29,891 bases of DNA from a virus. Shown one piece after another: positions 6,786-14,809 of the stretch. The stretch is taken from the IMG/VR virus record IMGVR_UViG_3300042516_003703, positions 1 to 29,891 of that record, one strand, 5' to 3'. The notes below the pieces were generated by a model, which saw only the letters and a list, made by a program, of their open reading frames with translations, made no database searches and was not told the origin of the DNA. The position numbers and the translations under genes were made by a program. Position 1 is the first letter of the stretch. Each line of letters begins with the position of its first letter.

Positions 6786-8321
6786 TATTTGATCTCCGTG
6801 GCGGGTACTTCTCTATATTCTGTATATCGACGCACAGCACGCGCTGCTGCAAAGCAACAAGTTGTAAAAAAAACAACAGACATTGACGTTGAACGGGCGC
6901 GGGTGGATTTTGCTTATTTCTGCGATGTGGTCGGGGACAAGCCACCAGCCACTCACCATAAGGAATGGCACCGCTACCTCTGTACTGGCAAAGATACTGA
7001 ATGCTTAGTCGGCATCGGTGGACCAAATATCGACATCTTGGCTCCACGTGGATCGGCAAAATCTACCATTTTGGGTTTATACACCGCGTGGGCAGTTGGC
7101 ATCCACGCTTTGCATAAAAAACCATTAAAGATTCTATATATTTCATACACAGTTGACGTTGCCCGCCCTAAGAGCGCAGCCATTAAACGAATAATCGAGG
7201 AAAGCAAGGCTTACAAAGAAATCTTTCCAACCGTAAAAATTGCTAAAGGTATTAATTCCAACGAATATTGGAGCATTGATTGGAAGTTTGCTGGGATTAA
7301 GTCGACTGGTGAGGAAGAATTTACAGTCTGCTGTGCCGGTCTAAAAGGCGCGGTGACTTCTAAGCGTAGCCACCTATGCATCATTGATGACGCTATTAAG
7401 AGTGCGGACGATATTAAAAACAGGGACATCCGTGTCGCCATGGAAGATAACTGGAACTCTGTTATCGTCCCGACCATGTTTGAAGGTGGTCGTGCTATCT
7501 GCTTAGGTACTAGATTTCGTCACGACGACATCCATAATTCAACTTTCACGCCAGCCAATGACTGGGTGCAAATTGTTCAGTCTGCCATCACTATAAATGA
7601 TCAAGGAGATGAGATCTCTTACTGGCCTGAAATGTGGTCTTTGGAATATCTACAGGATCGTAGACGCCAAGCTCCAATTGCTTTTAGCTTTCAATATCAA
7701 AATCATATTGTTCAGACCAGTGAGCTGTCACTCTCACCTGACCTAATTGTTAAAGGGGCAATTGCTACCCAGTTTGATTCTCTTGGTATTGGGGTTGACC
7801 TCTCCGCCGGTGTCAGGGAACGAAACGACTACACCGTCTTTGTCATGGGTGGTCGTGTCGGGGATAAAATCCACGTTATTGACTGCAAGCGCCTTCGCAT
7901 CATGGGCAATCTGGAAAAACTAGAAGCCATGATGGAGATGATGGAAGAATGGGGTGTTGTCCACAAAGATAAAAATCAATATTTCCCTACAGGCAGCAAC
8001 ATTGACGTTTGGTCAGAGGCGGTAGCCTATCAAGCTTCCTTGGAGGCAGACTTTAAGCGAATCTGTTTAGGTGATCATGGGTTGTACAACGTGAATTGGC
8101 ACGCAGTCAAAGGTTTTCGCGGGGATAAGGTTGCACGTTTCCGTGGCATTATGGGCCTGTTTGAACAGCGTAAAATTATCTTCAACAAATTCAGAAGGTT
8201 TGGTCCGTTAACCGATGAGATTGTTAACTTTGGTGTTAGCTCCCACGACGACTGCGTTGACGCCTTAGTATGGCTCTGTAATGGGTTGATGACCAGAGGA
8301 AAACTGGAGTTGGAGTACTAA
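6777..8321 (+). CDS. terL: Large terminase subunit (TerL), ATPase and nuclease
   Basis: This is the phage DNA-packaging motor. The Walker A-type motif APRGSAKST is at residues 89-97, the Walker B motif LCIIDD ends at D204/D205, and GTRFRHDD (about 242-249) fits the coupling/motif III region. The C-terminal RNase H-like nuclease shows GIGVDLSAG with D341 and SHDDCVDAL with D491, D492 and D495. At 514 aa it has the usual length. The start ATG sits in a hairpin loop without a Shine-Dalgarno; no in-frame upstream alternative exists back to the TAG at 6738. The residues needed for both activities appear present, so it should be functional. Confidence 0.93.
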   Translation: MWGYLISVAGTSLYSVYRRTARAAAKQQVVKKTTDIDVERARVDFAYFCDVVGDKPPATHHKEWHRYLCTGKDTECLVGIGGPNIDILAPRGSAKSTILGLYTAWAVGIHALHKKPLKILYISYTVDVARPKSAAIKRIIEESKAYKEIFPTVKIAKGINSNEYWSIDWKFAGIKSTGEEEFTVCCAGLKGAVTSKRSHLCIIDDAIKSADDIKNRDIRVAMEDNWNSVIVPTMFEGGRAICLGTRFRHDDIHNSTFTPANDWVQIVQSAITINDQGDEISYWPEMWSLEYLQDRRRQAPIAFSFQYQNHIVQTSELSLSPDLIVKGAIATQFDSLGIGVDLSAGVRERNDYTVFVMGGRVGDKIHVIDCKRLRIMGNLEKLEAMMEMMEEWGVVHKDKNQYFPTGSNIDVWSEAVAYQASLEADFKRICLGDHGLYNVNWHAVKGFRGDKVARFRGIMGLFEQRKIIFNKFRRFGPLTDEIVNFGVSSHDDCVDALVWLCNGLMTRGKLELEY

Positions 8322-8363
8322 GGTTAGAGTATTGACGATTTAAACTAAAGAAATCACTCGCCA

Positions 8364-8546
8364 ATGTCCACCAGCTATTACAACGTAGAGCTTGAGCAGG
8401 ACGCTTACGGTTCTGCTGTCATTCCACTTCCCGACGAGTTGTGCCATGATTTGGCACTGCAACCGAACGAAAGGTTTGAACTTGAAGTGGAGGATGACAT
8501 TATCACCCTCAAACGCCTTGCGGCTGGCTACGATATTGAAGAATAA
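8364..8546 (+). CDS. AbrB/SpoVT-type swapped-hairpin DNA-binding protein (60 aa)
   Basis: The pattern SAVIPLPDELCHDLALQPNERFELEVEDDIITLKR matches the AbrB/MazE-like layout: a short beta strand, IPLP followed by a helix, a Leu-x-(x)-Gly/Asn-(D/E) turn, then two strands ending in ITLKR. (The string spans residues 17-51.) Proteins of this fold bind DNA as dimers and act as transition-state regulators or antitoxins; no toxin gene is adjacent. It sits between terL and the portal gene, an odd place for a regulator, and may control late genes or bind the palindromes at 6728-6785. The fold call is from pattern only. Confidence 0.7.
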   Translation: MSTSYYNVELEQDAYGSAVIPLPDELCHDLALQPNERFELEVEDDIITLKRLAAGYDIEE

Positions 8547-8564
8547 TCAGACCTCTAGAAATCA

Positions 8565-10844
8565 ATGAGCGATAGTAGCAGTAAATCCGCCCTAGACGCT
8601 ATCCTCAAAGCGGTGGTAACCCGCGATGGTACAGGGGAGGCAGACACCATGCTGGTGAATGCACACCTGTCCCAAATGAAGATGTTTGGGATCCGCCAGG
8701 GGGTGGAGTTCTATCCTGAGCAGGATAATTTCGGCACGCAACGTTTCGACTTTATCCAGCAAGTAATTAAGTTCAACAAGCTAGACGCTAGGCTTGATTC
8801 CATCTGGGATCGTTTTCTTTCTTACGGGAAGGGTCTTTTTTACATTCGACCTACCAAGAAAACTTATCGTCTTTATTGGTTTGACAAGGACTCCTATCGA
8901 ACGTATTACAGTCCAGAGGGGGACTTAGAGGAGGTCATTATCATCTATCCGTATAAGGTTAAATCCACCCGAGGTTTTCAGGGTGTAGGCCTTTCCACGG
9001 ATAAGCGCTACATGCGTCTTCGTATTACTGCCACTGAGATCGAAGAGTATCACAGCGAACAGGAAATTACGTTTGACATGCCAACCATGGAGTTTGGCGT
9101 TTTTGACAAAAAGACGGTTGTCAACACGATGGAGTTTATTCCTTGTGTTGAAGTCTTTAACAATCCAGATGCCTTTGGCACCGATGGGGCCGGGGAATTT
9201 GAATGGATGGCCAACCAGATTCTGGCGCACGATGAGATGGTCAAGAACATCAGGGCTAACCTGTCGTTCTTTGGTAATCCAACCTTACTTTCGTCTCGCC
9301 CCAAGCAAGATATTATCGAGAAGGCGGATGGTGATGTTGTACAGCGTCCCAGTATTTCTAGCCAGTCTGGGTTCCAATCAGAGTTTTCTCTTTCCAGCTC
9401 GACGTATAAGCAAGATAACGTAACTCGTCAGCCACCTGGTTATATTGGTAAGCCAGGAACAGGCATGCGCGTGCCACGTGTGATTGCTAACCTGGAGCCA
9501 ACTGATCGTGTTGGTTTTATTACTCCAAATGCAGTAAGCACAGACCAGGCCCGATACTCGGAACAACTGCGCAGTGAAATCCGGCTTGCATTGGGTGGTA
9601 TTGACGACCTCAGTATTACCAATGTAACAGCTACGGAAATTAAATCGGCGTATGGACGAGTAAGTGCAACTGCAAAGAAAAAATGTTTGCAACTTTATAC
9701 CTATGGTATTTGCAAATGTTTTGAATTGATGGTTTTTCAGGAGGAGCAGATCTTCCGCAAGACACTTGCTTACGCATCTGGCATTAAGTATCCCGATCCT
9801 CCTGAAGATCTTGAGGATCCCGCCCAGCAAGCTAAATACGAAAAGGCTAAGGCTACTTACGAAAAGAAATTACAAAAGGCGATTTCTACAGCACTTGAGA
9901 CAAAAACTATTCCTGATGGTGTCTTGGGATTGGCACCAGATGGGGACAGAACTGTCTGCTGGCGTTGGATGGGTCCTGTTTATGAAGACACTGCACAAGA
10001 CAAACTTAATCAATCTATTTTTACTCGCAACCTTCAAGAGTTAGGTGTTGATAGCATTGAAGCACTGAAGTATTTATTCCCTTCGAAAACGGATGATGAA
10101 ATCGCGGGCATGCTCTCCGGTTTCCCATTCCGAATGGTAGGGGAAGTACAGAGGGCCTACTCCGCATTTATTGATCTCGTAAATCAAGAGATGCGGACAC
10201 CACATCCGCAGCAACCAAATCTCCCAATGGCTGCGGATCCGAGACTAGATCTCACCCCCTTCCTTTACCGAACTCTCGAAAGCCTACAAAAAGAGGTAAC
10301 CTATGCAGGCCGATACCGTAATGCCGACCCAATCGGCACCCCAAGTATCCCAGACCCAGCCGATCAGCTACGCGGCTCCCGTGACCCAGCAGACGGCGGC
10401 TCAGGCCCCGGCAGTTTCAACAACTTCCCAATGGGTGGCTCCTTACCAGCAGATGGCGGCCCCCGCCCCTCAAATGCAGGCCCAGATGGGGGTCCCCAGC
10501 TACCAGTCCAGCCCTACGCCGTCTTACCCCCAGGGGTACCAGGCACCCCCACAAGCGGCCCCACAAGCGGAGAATCCCTACAAGGAGGCGTTCAACCGGG
10601 TAGTGGGACTCCTGAGCTCGCCAGTTCAATTCCCATTCCAGGGTCAACAGTCGGCGCAGAGCCAAGCAAGCGTTCCGGCCAACTACAGTTCCCAGGTGGC
10701 TCCCCAATACAGCAACGCGGGGATGCCGACCTCTATGCCTGGGATCAACAGCAACCAGGCCTACTCCAACGGTTATTCCCAAACTTCTCAGGAAATCAGC
10801 CCCCAGCAACTCCTGGCAAACGGGGTAAGCGAAACAAGTCTTGA
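8565..10844 (+). CDS. Portal protein (759 aa)
   Basis: It forms the dodecameric channel for DNA entry and exit at one capsid vertex. The call rests on position directly after terL, length, and a portal-like core: residues about 60-125 alternate aromatic and charged positions (FIQQVIKFNKLDARLDSIWD, GKGLFYIRPTKKTYRLYWFD), followed by a region with repeated contacts and a long helical part around 330-470. Residues 580-759 are a Gly/Pro/Ser-rich tail unlike the core and are encoded in the same DNA as the start of the next gene in another frame. That tail is probably disordered and may have arisen by loss of an older stop. Confidence 0.8.
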   Translation: MSDSSSKSALDAILKAVVTRDGTGEADTMLVNAHLSQMKMFGIRQGVEFYPEQDNFGTQRFDFIQQVIKFNKLDARLDSIWDRFLSYGKGLFYIRPTKKTYRLYWFDKDSYRTYYSPEGDLEEVIIIYPYKVKSTRGFQGVGLSTDKRYMRLRITATEIEEYHSEQEITFDMPTMEFGVFDKKTVVNTMEFIPCVEVFNNPDAFGTDGAGEFEWMANQILAHDEMVKNIRANLSFFGNPTLLSSRPKQDIIEKADGDVVQRPSISSQSGFQSEFSLSSSTYKQDNVTRQPPGYIGKPGTGMRVPRVIANLEPTDRVGFITPNAVSTDQARYSEQLRSEIRLALGGIDDLSITNVTATEIKSAYGRVSATAKKKCLQLYTYGICKCFELMVFQEEQIFRKTLAYASGIKYPDPPEDLEDPAQQAKYEKAKATYEKKLQKAISTALETKTIPDGVLGLAPDGDRTVCWRWMGPVYEDTAQDKLNQSIFTRNLQELGVDSIEALKYLFPSKTDDEIAGMLSGFPFRMVGEVQRAYSAFIDLVNQEMRTPHPQQPNLPMAADPRLDLTPFLYRTLESLQKEVTYAGRYRNADPIGTPSIPDPADQLRGSRDPADGGSGPGSFNNFPMGGSLPADGGPRPSNAGPDGGPQLPVQPYAVLPPGVPGTPTSGPTSGESLQGGVQPGSGTPELASSIPIPGSTVGAEPSKRSGQLQFPGGSPIQQRGDADLYAWDQQQPGLLQRLFPNFSGNQPPATPGKRGKRNKS

Positions 10845-11325
10845 AGTTATTGATCATTTTGGCCCGGATGTTCCGGCCATCCTGAACAATTACTCTTGCC
10901 AGCTGGAGGATGCTCTGATTACAACCAACAGTCAGTTGATTGAGGCTGTTAATCTGCTGCAGGAAATGTCTGCTGAGCACAAAGCTTATGAGACCATCCT
11001 GACTGACCCGGATGTACTGGCAGACTACACTTGCGAGTTCTTCGGTGAAAACGGTCCTTATCCAATCCCCGATGAGGAGATTGGATATGTTCGTGCTCCT
11101 CAGGCTGTTGGTCAACAGTTCCAGCGCCCTGCTGCCGCACCTCAGCAGTTTGAACGCCCTCAAATGCCTGTTCCTCCGGCTCCTCAAGCCCAAGGAAATC
11201 CCGGCGATTTCTGGAACAGCTTTGGTTCCTTAGCTGAGCGTGACCCTGCTAATGCTTGGCGTTATCTGAATCAAGCTTCGACAAACCCTGAAGTGTTCCG
11301 CCAAAAACTCCTGGTAATGGAGTGA
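10303..11325 (+). CDS. Probable scaffold or capsid-assembly protein, overlapping portal (340 aa)
   Basis: The start ATG has AGAGGT (10292-10297) 5 nt upstream, a good ribosome-binding site inside the portal gene. Residues 1-180 are Q/P/A/S-rich and disordered and overlap the portal C-terminus in a different frame for 542 nt. Residues about 165-260 form an ordered, acidic helical region (VSETSLEVIDHFGPDVPAIL and following), then a second P/Q-rich linker and a short helical C-terminus (LAERDPANAWRYLNQASTNP). The position between portal and major capsid and the acidic helical, Q/P-rich make-up suit a scaffold. No protease motif is seen. Confidence 0.75.
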   Translation: MQADTVMPTQSAPQVSQTQPISYAAPVTQQTAAQAPAVSTTSQWVAPYQQMAAPAPQMQAQMGVPSYQSSPTPSYPQGYQAPPQAAPQAENPYKEAFNRVVGLLSSPVQFPFQGQQSAQSQASVPANYSSQVAPQYSNAGMPTSMPGINSNQAYSNGYSQTSQEISPQQLLANGVSETSLEVIDHFGPDVPAILNNYSCQLEDALITTNSQLIEAVNLLQEMSAEHKAYETILTDPDVLADYTCEFFGENGPYPIPDEEIGYVRAPQAVGQQFQRPAAAPQQFERPQMPVPPAPQAQGNPGDFWNSFGSLAERDPANAWRYLNQASTNPEVFRQKLLVME

Positions 11326-11378
11326 TATCAGGAATCTGAATAAATGGCATTTAGCTAGAAAACAACTAAGTGTTGCAC

Positions 11379-11408
11379 AAGGGAAAGGCGAAAGCTTTTC
11401 CCTTTTTT
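11379..11408 (+). terminator. Strong Rho-independent terminator after the portal/scaffold unit
   Basis: AAGGGAAAGGC (11379-11389), GAAA tetraloop, GCTTTTCCCTT (11394-11404) form an 11-bp stem with one G-T wobble, closed by a GNRA loop and followed by a run of T (11403-11408). This should end or strongly reduce transcription before the capsid region, so capsid genes need their own promoters. Confidence 0.9.
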
Positions 11409-11458
11409 ATTCAATGTTGATCTATAGAGTTTAAAATATTGGTTAATGGAGAATAATT

Positions 11459-11896
11459 ATGGTTTCCAAAAAAACTAGTGTAGGCGAAAGAGCCTCACAG
11501 TTTTTAGCTGGGATCGGTACAGCAGGGGGCGCTATTGGTTCGCCATCTTTAATTGCTTTTGGCGGCATGGACCTTGCCCAGCAAGTTCAGTTTGGTAATA
11601 CCGATGAATATGCAATGGTGCGTGGTGCTGGTGCCGGCCCTGTCGTAGGTGACCCCCGTGCCCCTCAGCCTGTAATGTCCCGCAATCTGGATGCTTCTTA
11701 TTTGAAATTAAATCTTCCGGGCTCTCCTTTGCCTGCAAACGGTTTGTTTACGGATCGCGCTGTTAAAGCAACTCAGATCACGCAAGATCAAATGTTAGCA
11801 AATGAACAGTTAATGCTGACACAGATGATGCCAATGCGGGGCCAACTTCCACTTGGTATTATTCCCCCACAACCCAAACAGAATGGTCGCCGCTGA
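11459..11896 (+). CDS. Hypothetical virion-type protein (145 aa)
   Basis: GGAG (11448-11451) lies 7 nt before the ATG. The N-terminal 45 residues contain a Gly/Ala-rich hydrophobic stretch (FLAGIGTAGGAIGSPSLIAF), the middle is Gly/Pro/Asp-rich, and the end has a Met/Gln-rich helix (QDQMLANEQLMLTQMMPMRG) followed by a Pro-rich basic tail. It is the first gene after a strong terminator and overlaps the next gene by TGATG. I recognise no family; location next to the major capsid gene suggests a minor head protein. Confidence 0.7.
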   Translation: MVSKKTSVGERASQFLAGIGTAGGAIGSPSLIAFGGMDLAQQVQFGNTDEYAMVRGAGAGPVVGDPRAPQPVMSRNLDASYLKLNLPGSPLPANGLFTDRAVKATQITQDQMLANEQLMLTQMMPMRGQLPLGIIPPQPKQNGRR

Positions 11897-12162
11897 TGGA
11901 CAAATCTAAAGCTAAAAAGGCTAAATCTAAAGCTACGAAAGCTAAAGCCAAGGCTCAAAATGCCGCTGCTGTGATGGCAGCTCAGGCCCAGCAGGCTGGT
12001 AGCGCTGCAATCAATCCTGAGATCCAAGCTTCAACGATTGCCTTGCAGCCACAGGCTGTGAATCCTTATCACAGGATGGGTGCTATGCCCCCAACCATGT
12101 ATTCTGCAGGCAATCTGGTCGGAGGAAATACTCTTCCTCTGACTTACAATCCCGAAGCTTAA
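11896..12162 (+). CDS. Small protein with Lys/Ala-rich histone-like N-terminus (88 aa)
   Basis: Residues 1-21 (MDKSKAKKAKSKATKAKAKA) are a Lys/Ala repeat like the tails of histone H1 or bacterial Hc1-type proteins and carry strong positive charge. An Ala/Gln-rich helix follows to about residue 38, and the last 45 residues are Pro/Met/Gly/Asn-rich. It is translationally coupled to the preceding gene and precedes the major capsid gene. Binding packaged DNA or the inner capsid surface is a reasonable guess from charge and place only. Confidence 0.7.
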   Translation: MDKSKAKKAKSKATKAKAKAQNAAAVMAAQAQQAGSAAINPEIQASTIALQPQAVNPYHRMGAMPPTMYSAGNLVGGNTLPLTYNPEA

Positions 12163-12184
12163 ATAACCGGGATTGATAAAGCAC

Positions 12185-12193
12185 TGCTATAAT
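12185..12193 (+). promoter_or_regulatory. Extended -10 promoter for the major capsid gene
   Basis: TGCTATAAT is a perfect extended -10 element (TG, one base, TATAAT). No good -35 box lies 16-18 bp upstream, which is normal for extended -10 promoters. It sits in the 111-bp gap before the major capsid gene and leaves a leader of about 70 nt. Confidence 0.65.
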
Positions 12194-12202
12194 TTTTCTA
12201 GT

Positions 12203-12240
12203 GGAATAAAAGTTCCATCTTGTAGAGGATTTTTGTCCTC
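12203..12240 (+). promoter_or_regulatory. Capsid mRNA leader with two small hairpins
   Basis: GGAA...TTCC (12203-12206 with 12213-12216) and GAGGA, loop TTTTTG, TCCTC (12225-12240) are short inverted repeats in the leader behind the extended -10 promoter. No T-run follows, so they are not terminators. They may protect the abundant capsid mRNA; function is inferred. Confidence 0.35.
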
Positions 12241-12273
12241 GGGTATCAGCTAAACCTACGCTGAGTAACCAAC

Positions 12274-13416
12274 ATGTTTATTGATAACGATTTCCCGAAG
12301 CTGCTGGGCGCGGAGCTGTACCGTCCCCACCCAGCTTATATTGTGGAAATGGCAGCTGAGCCTGTCGTTGTCCACGACTTCACTAAACAGCCCGGCCAAA
12401 CTGTTCAGTTAGACCGGTACCGTTTCTGGGGCAACCCTGGGACCAAGACTCAGCGTGAGCGCACCCAAGACCAAACGATTGGTACGGCCAACAGCCGCTC
12501 CATCGTTAAGGACAAGGTGCTTGTGTCTCTGCGTGAGTACACCGGCCCTGCTGACCCGAACAACTCCAACCTCCCGAGCACCTTTAAGATTGCTCGTGAG
12601 ACTCTGATGACCGCTCAGCGCCTGCTGCTGGATACCGGGAACCTTAACATGTTCCACCAGTCCATCGGTTCGCTGACTCTGCTGGACGACTATCGTCGCT
12701 GGCGCGATCGTGTCTTCCTCGACGAATTCTCGAAGTCCGAAGCTCGTGGTGCCGCCTCTGACAGCCAAGGTGGTTACTACTACCCCAACGGCAAGACCCG
12801 TAGCAGCTCCACCGCTCTGAACTCCTACAGCGCTACCGAATATGCTTCGGAGCGTTATAAGTTCAACGTGAAGACCGACCTTCTGGAAGTTGTCAAGCAA
12901 CTCCGGAAGCGTAACGTTCCTGTGTTCCAAGACGGTTACTATCGTTGTATTGCTGATCCCTCCTTCATGAAGGATCTGCGTGCTGACCAAGGTTTCCGTG
13001 AAGTGGCACGCTATCCTGGCATGGGCCAAGGCAACCCCCTGATGGGCGCCATGGGTCCTAACCAAGCCATTTATGGTGGTGGCCAGTACGGCCAAGCTCA
13101 GTTCGTTGCCGGCGAGCCGGTGATGCCTTCTGGCTTCGTTTTTGAAGGTGTACGTTTCTTCGAATCCACCAACTTTGCTGATAAGTCCATCACCGTCGAC
13201 ATTGGTGACGGCGCTGGCGCAGTCAGCCACACAACCCCTCCCGCGCTCTTCTTCGGTCCTCAGGCCGTTGGCGTGGGCATCGGTGGTCCTAACGCTCAGG
13301 TTCTGATCAACAACAACGACGACTTCAGCCGCTTTATCATTCTGATTTGGCAACTGTACGCCGGTTTTGCAAACCTGAACAAGGATTTCATCACCGCTGC
13401 TTTCACCATCGTTTGA
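12274..13416 (+). CDS. Major capsid protein (380 aa)
   Basis: This is the main shell protein. The N-terminal half reads like the N4 gp56-type major capsid group: RYRFWGNPGT, then QTIGTANSRSIVKDKV and SLREYTGPADP (about residues 50-95), and a long helical segment. The C-terminal part carries beta-rich stretches and ends NKDFITAAFTIV. Support also comes from its position after portal and scaffold, its own extended -10 promoter, and strongly C-ended codons typical of a very highly expressed gene. No decoration domain is fused. The HK97 fold is expected but cannot be shown here. Confidence 0.85.
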   Translation: MFIDNDFPKLLGAELYRPHPAYIVEMAAEPVVVHDFTKQPGQTVQLDRYRFWGNPGTKTQRERTQDQTIGTANSRSIVKDKVLVSLREYTGPADPNNSNLPSTFKIARETLMTAQRLLLDTGNLNMFHQSIGSLTLLDDYRRWRDRVFLDEFSKSEARGAASDSQGGYYYPNGKTRSSSTALNSYSATEYASERYKFNVKTDLLEVVKQLRKRNVPVFQDGYYRCIADPSFMKDLRADQGFREVARYPGMGQGNPLMGAMGPNQAIYGGGQYGQAQFVAGEPVMPSGFVFEGVRFFESTNFADKSITVDIGDGAGAVSHTTPPALFFGPQAVGVGIGGPNAQVLINNNDDFSRFIILIWQLYAGFANLNKDFITAAFTIV

Positions 13417-13430
13417 GGAGGTAACTAACA

Positions 13431-14240
13431 ATGGCTACTTACAAGTCAAACGCTGGCGCTATCCTGCAGCCCGGTAATCAAATCAACCGTCTCTCCGGCT
13501 TTAACGTCGAGGGTGTGTATGGTTGGCCTGGTGTTGAAGCTTTCGAACTGATCGGTTATGTGAAGATCAGTAACCTGGCAGCTGATAAGGCTTCCTTCAA
13601 GAGTTTTGACATTACTGTCCCTTCCCCAGATCGTCGTCCTGACGACCGTGTACGGGACAACCGCACTTCTCTGGTTGTAAACGCCAGCAGTGCTCGTCCT
13701 GCTTACGTGATCGGTGCTTCGATTGCCGTTGCGCAAGATTACACTGTTTCCGGCTTCCCTGCTGACCCTGTCACTGCCAATATCGGTGGTACTTCTACCG
13801 AACTTCTGGTGCTTGGTCCTAACAACGGTGGTGTGCCTTTTGGTATTCCTTCGTCCCAGGCGAACGGTCTGGCTGCTGCTACTTCCAGCATCACTGCTGC
13901 AAGCTCCCTGTTTGCTCAGGGCCTGAGTGGTACCACCGCTGCCGGTCTGCCCTTCCCCACCGTTGTCACTACGGCTGGTATCACTGCGGCTAACTTTGCC
14001 GACAGCCTGATGTATAAGGTGACCGCTGACACCACCTTCCGGGTGTTTAACGTCAACGCCATTACCGATACCTCGGTGAACGGCGATGGTATCTTCATCA
14101 GCCAAGCTGATTCGGATGCTGGCCGTGCCGGTTACCTGGTGTGCCGCGTGAACTACATCCGTCCCCAAACCGCTGTTGCCTGGCGCGATATTGAGGACAA
14201 GATTGACTTCGCCTCCCAAGTGGGTGGCGACGACATCTGA
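13431..14240 (+). CDS. Abundant second head protein, possible decoration or minor capsid (269 aa)
   Basis: It has the best ribosome-binding site in the window (GAGGAGGT, 13416-13423) and the same C-ended codon preference as the major capsid gene, which points to high expression. The product is beta-rich: an N-terminal part (AFELIGYVKISNLAADKASF, then an Asp/Arg-rich loop), a Ser/Ala/Gly/Thr-rich middle (about 110-185), and a C-terminal part with YKVTADTTFRVF and YLVCRVNYIRP. Co-transcription 14 nt behind the major capsid gene suggests a decoration, cement or minor capsid protein. No named family is recognised. Confidence 0.75.
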   Translation: MATYKSNAGAILQPGNQINRLSGFNVEGVYGWPGVEAFELIGYVKISNLAADKASFKSFDITVPSPDRRPDDRVRDNRTSLVVNASSARPAYVIGASIAVAQDYTVSGFPADPVTANIGGTSTELLVLGPNNGGVPFGIPSSQANGLAAATSSITAASSLFAQGLSGTTAAGLPFPTVVTTAGITAANFADSLMYKVTADTTFRVFNVNAITDTSVNGDGIFISQADSDAGRAGYLVCRVNYIRPQTAVAWRDIEDKIDFASQVGGDDI

Positions 14241-14297
14241 TTAGTGGCGTAGCAAAGTTAAGGTTGGTATTGTACTGATAGCTGTTATTTCTACGGA

Positions 14298-14738
14298 ATG
14301 CTTTATCAGTACAAACCAACTGGCGGTATCGTCGAAGTTGTTTCCAAGCACGGTGACGGTATCTTCATGTGTGTGGATTCTCAAGATGAGGTGATTTATG
14401 TCGAAGAAAACGACTTGACCCCTCATCTTGAAGCCACCAACGAAAAAATCCGGACAGAAGAGCGCCTGACCGCACAGCTGGAGTCAGAAGGCGTGAAACC
14501 TGCCAAACCAACAACACGCGAGACCTTCCCTATTGATGTAAGGATCAACATCAACACTGCTTCTGCAAGGCAAATAGCTGACGCACTTCCTGGAGTGGGA
14601 TTGAAAACAGCGCGGGATATTAAAGATCTGCAAACATCGATGCCCGGCGAAAAATTCCTTAAGTTAGAGCAACTCAAGTCGATTAAAAGAGTTGACTGGG
14701 AAGAAATCTTCAAAGATAACCTGGTTCGCGTTGAGTAG
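14298..14738 (+). CDS. Helix-hairpin-helix protein (146 aa)
   Basis: Residues about 1-40 are a small beta domain (YKPTGGIVEVVSKHGDGIFM, then EVIYVEENDLTPHLE), followed by a charged linker. Residues 83-110 contain ININTASARQIADALPGVGL-KTARDIK, the ComEA-type helix-hairpin-helix with the LPGVG turn that contacts the DNA backbone; the rest repeats the topology more weakly. It is placed in the head/connector region, where sequence-independent DNA binding could serve head completion or connector assembly. Alternative: a small DNA-metabolism protein expressed late. Confidence 0.75.
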   Translation: MLYQYKPTGGIVEVVSKHGDGIFMCVDSQDEVIYVEENDLTPHLEATNEKIRTEERLTAQLESEGVKPAKPTTRETFPIDVRININTASARQIADALPGVGLKTARDIKDLQTSMPGEKFLKLEQLKSIKRVDWEEIFKDNLVRVE

Positions 14739-14750
14739 GTAGAATAGGTA

Positions 14751-14798
14751 AATGCGTCGTGTTAATCTATTAATAGAGGTTAACCACCTCGACGCATT
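14751..14798. promoter_or_regulatory. Nested inverted repeats in an intergenic gap
   Basis: Outer arms AATGCGTCG (14751-14759) and CGACGCATT (14790-14798) are a perfect 9-bp inverted repeat. Inside, GTTAA (14761-14765) pairs with TTAAC (14780-14784), CTATTAATAG (14767-14776) is a palindrome, and GAGGT/ACCTC (14776-14780, 14786-14790) offers a competing stem. No T-run follows. It could be an mRNA processing or stabilising structure or a protein site between 14738 and 14810. Confidence 0.6.
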
Positions 14799-14809
14799 AG
14801 TATTCTGTA

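Noticed and set aside
10417-11193. 258-aa antisense frame over the portal/scaffold overlap
   Set aside because: High GC gives few stops; the product is an Arg/Leu/His-rich mixture with no fold-like pattern.
12409-13431. 340-aa open frame antisense to the major capsid gene
   Set aside because: It exists because the capsid gene uses C-ended codons that rarely give antisense stops; it has no ribosome-binding site and the plus-strand capsid evidence is strong.
13446-14219. 257-aa antisense frame over the second head protein
   Set aside because: Same codon-bias effect; Ser/Arg/His-rich shadow without any domain.
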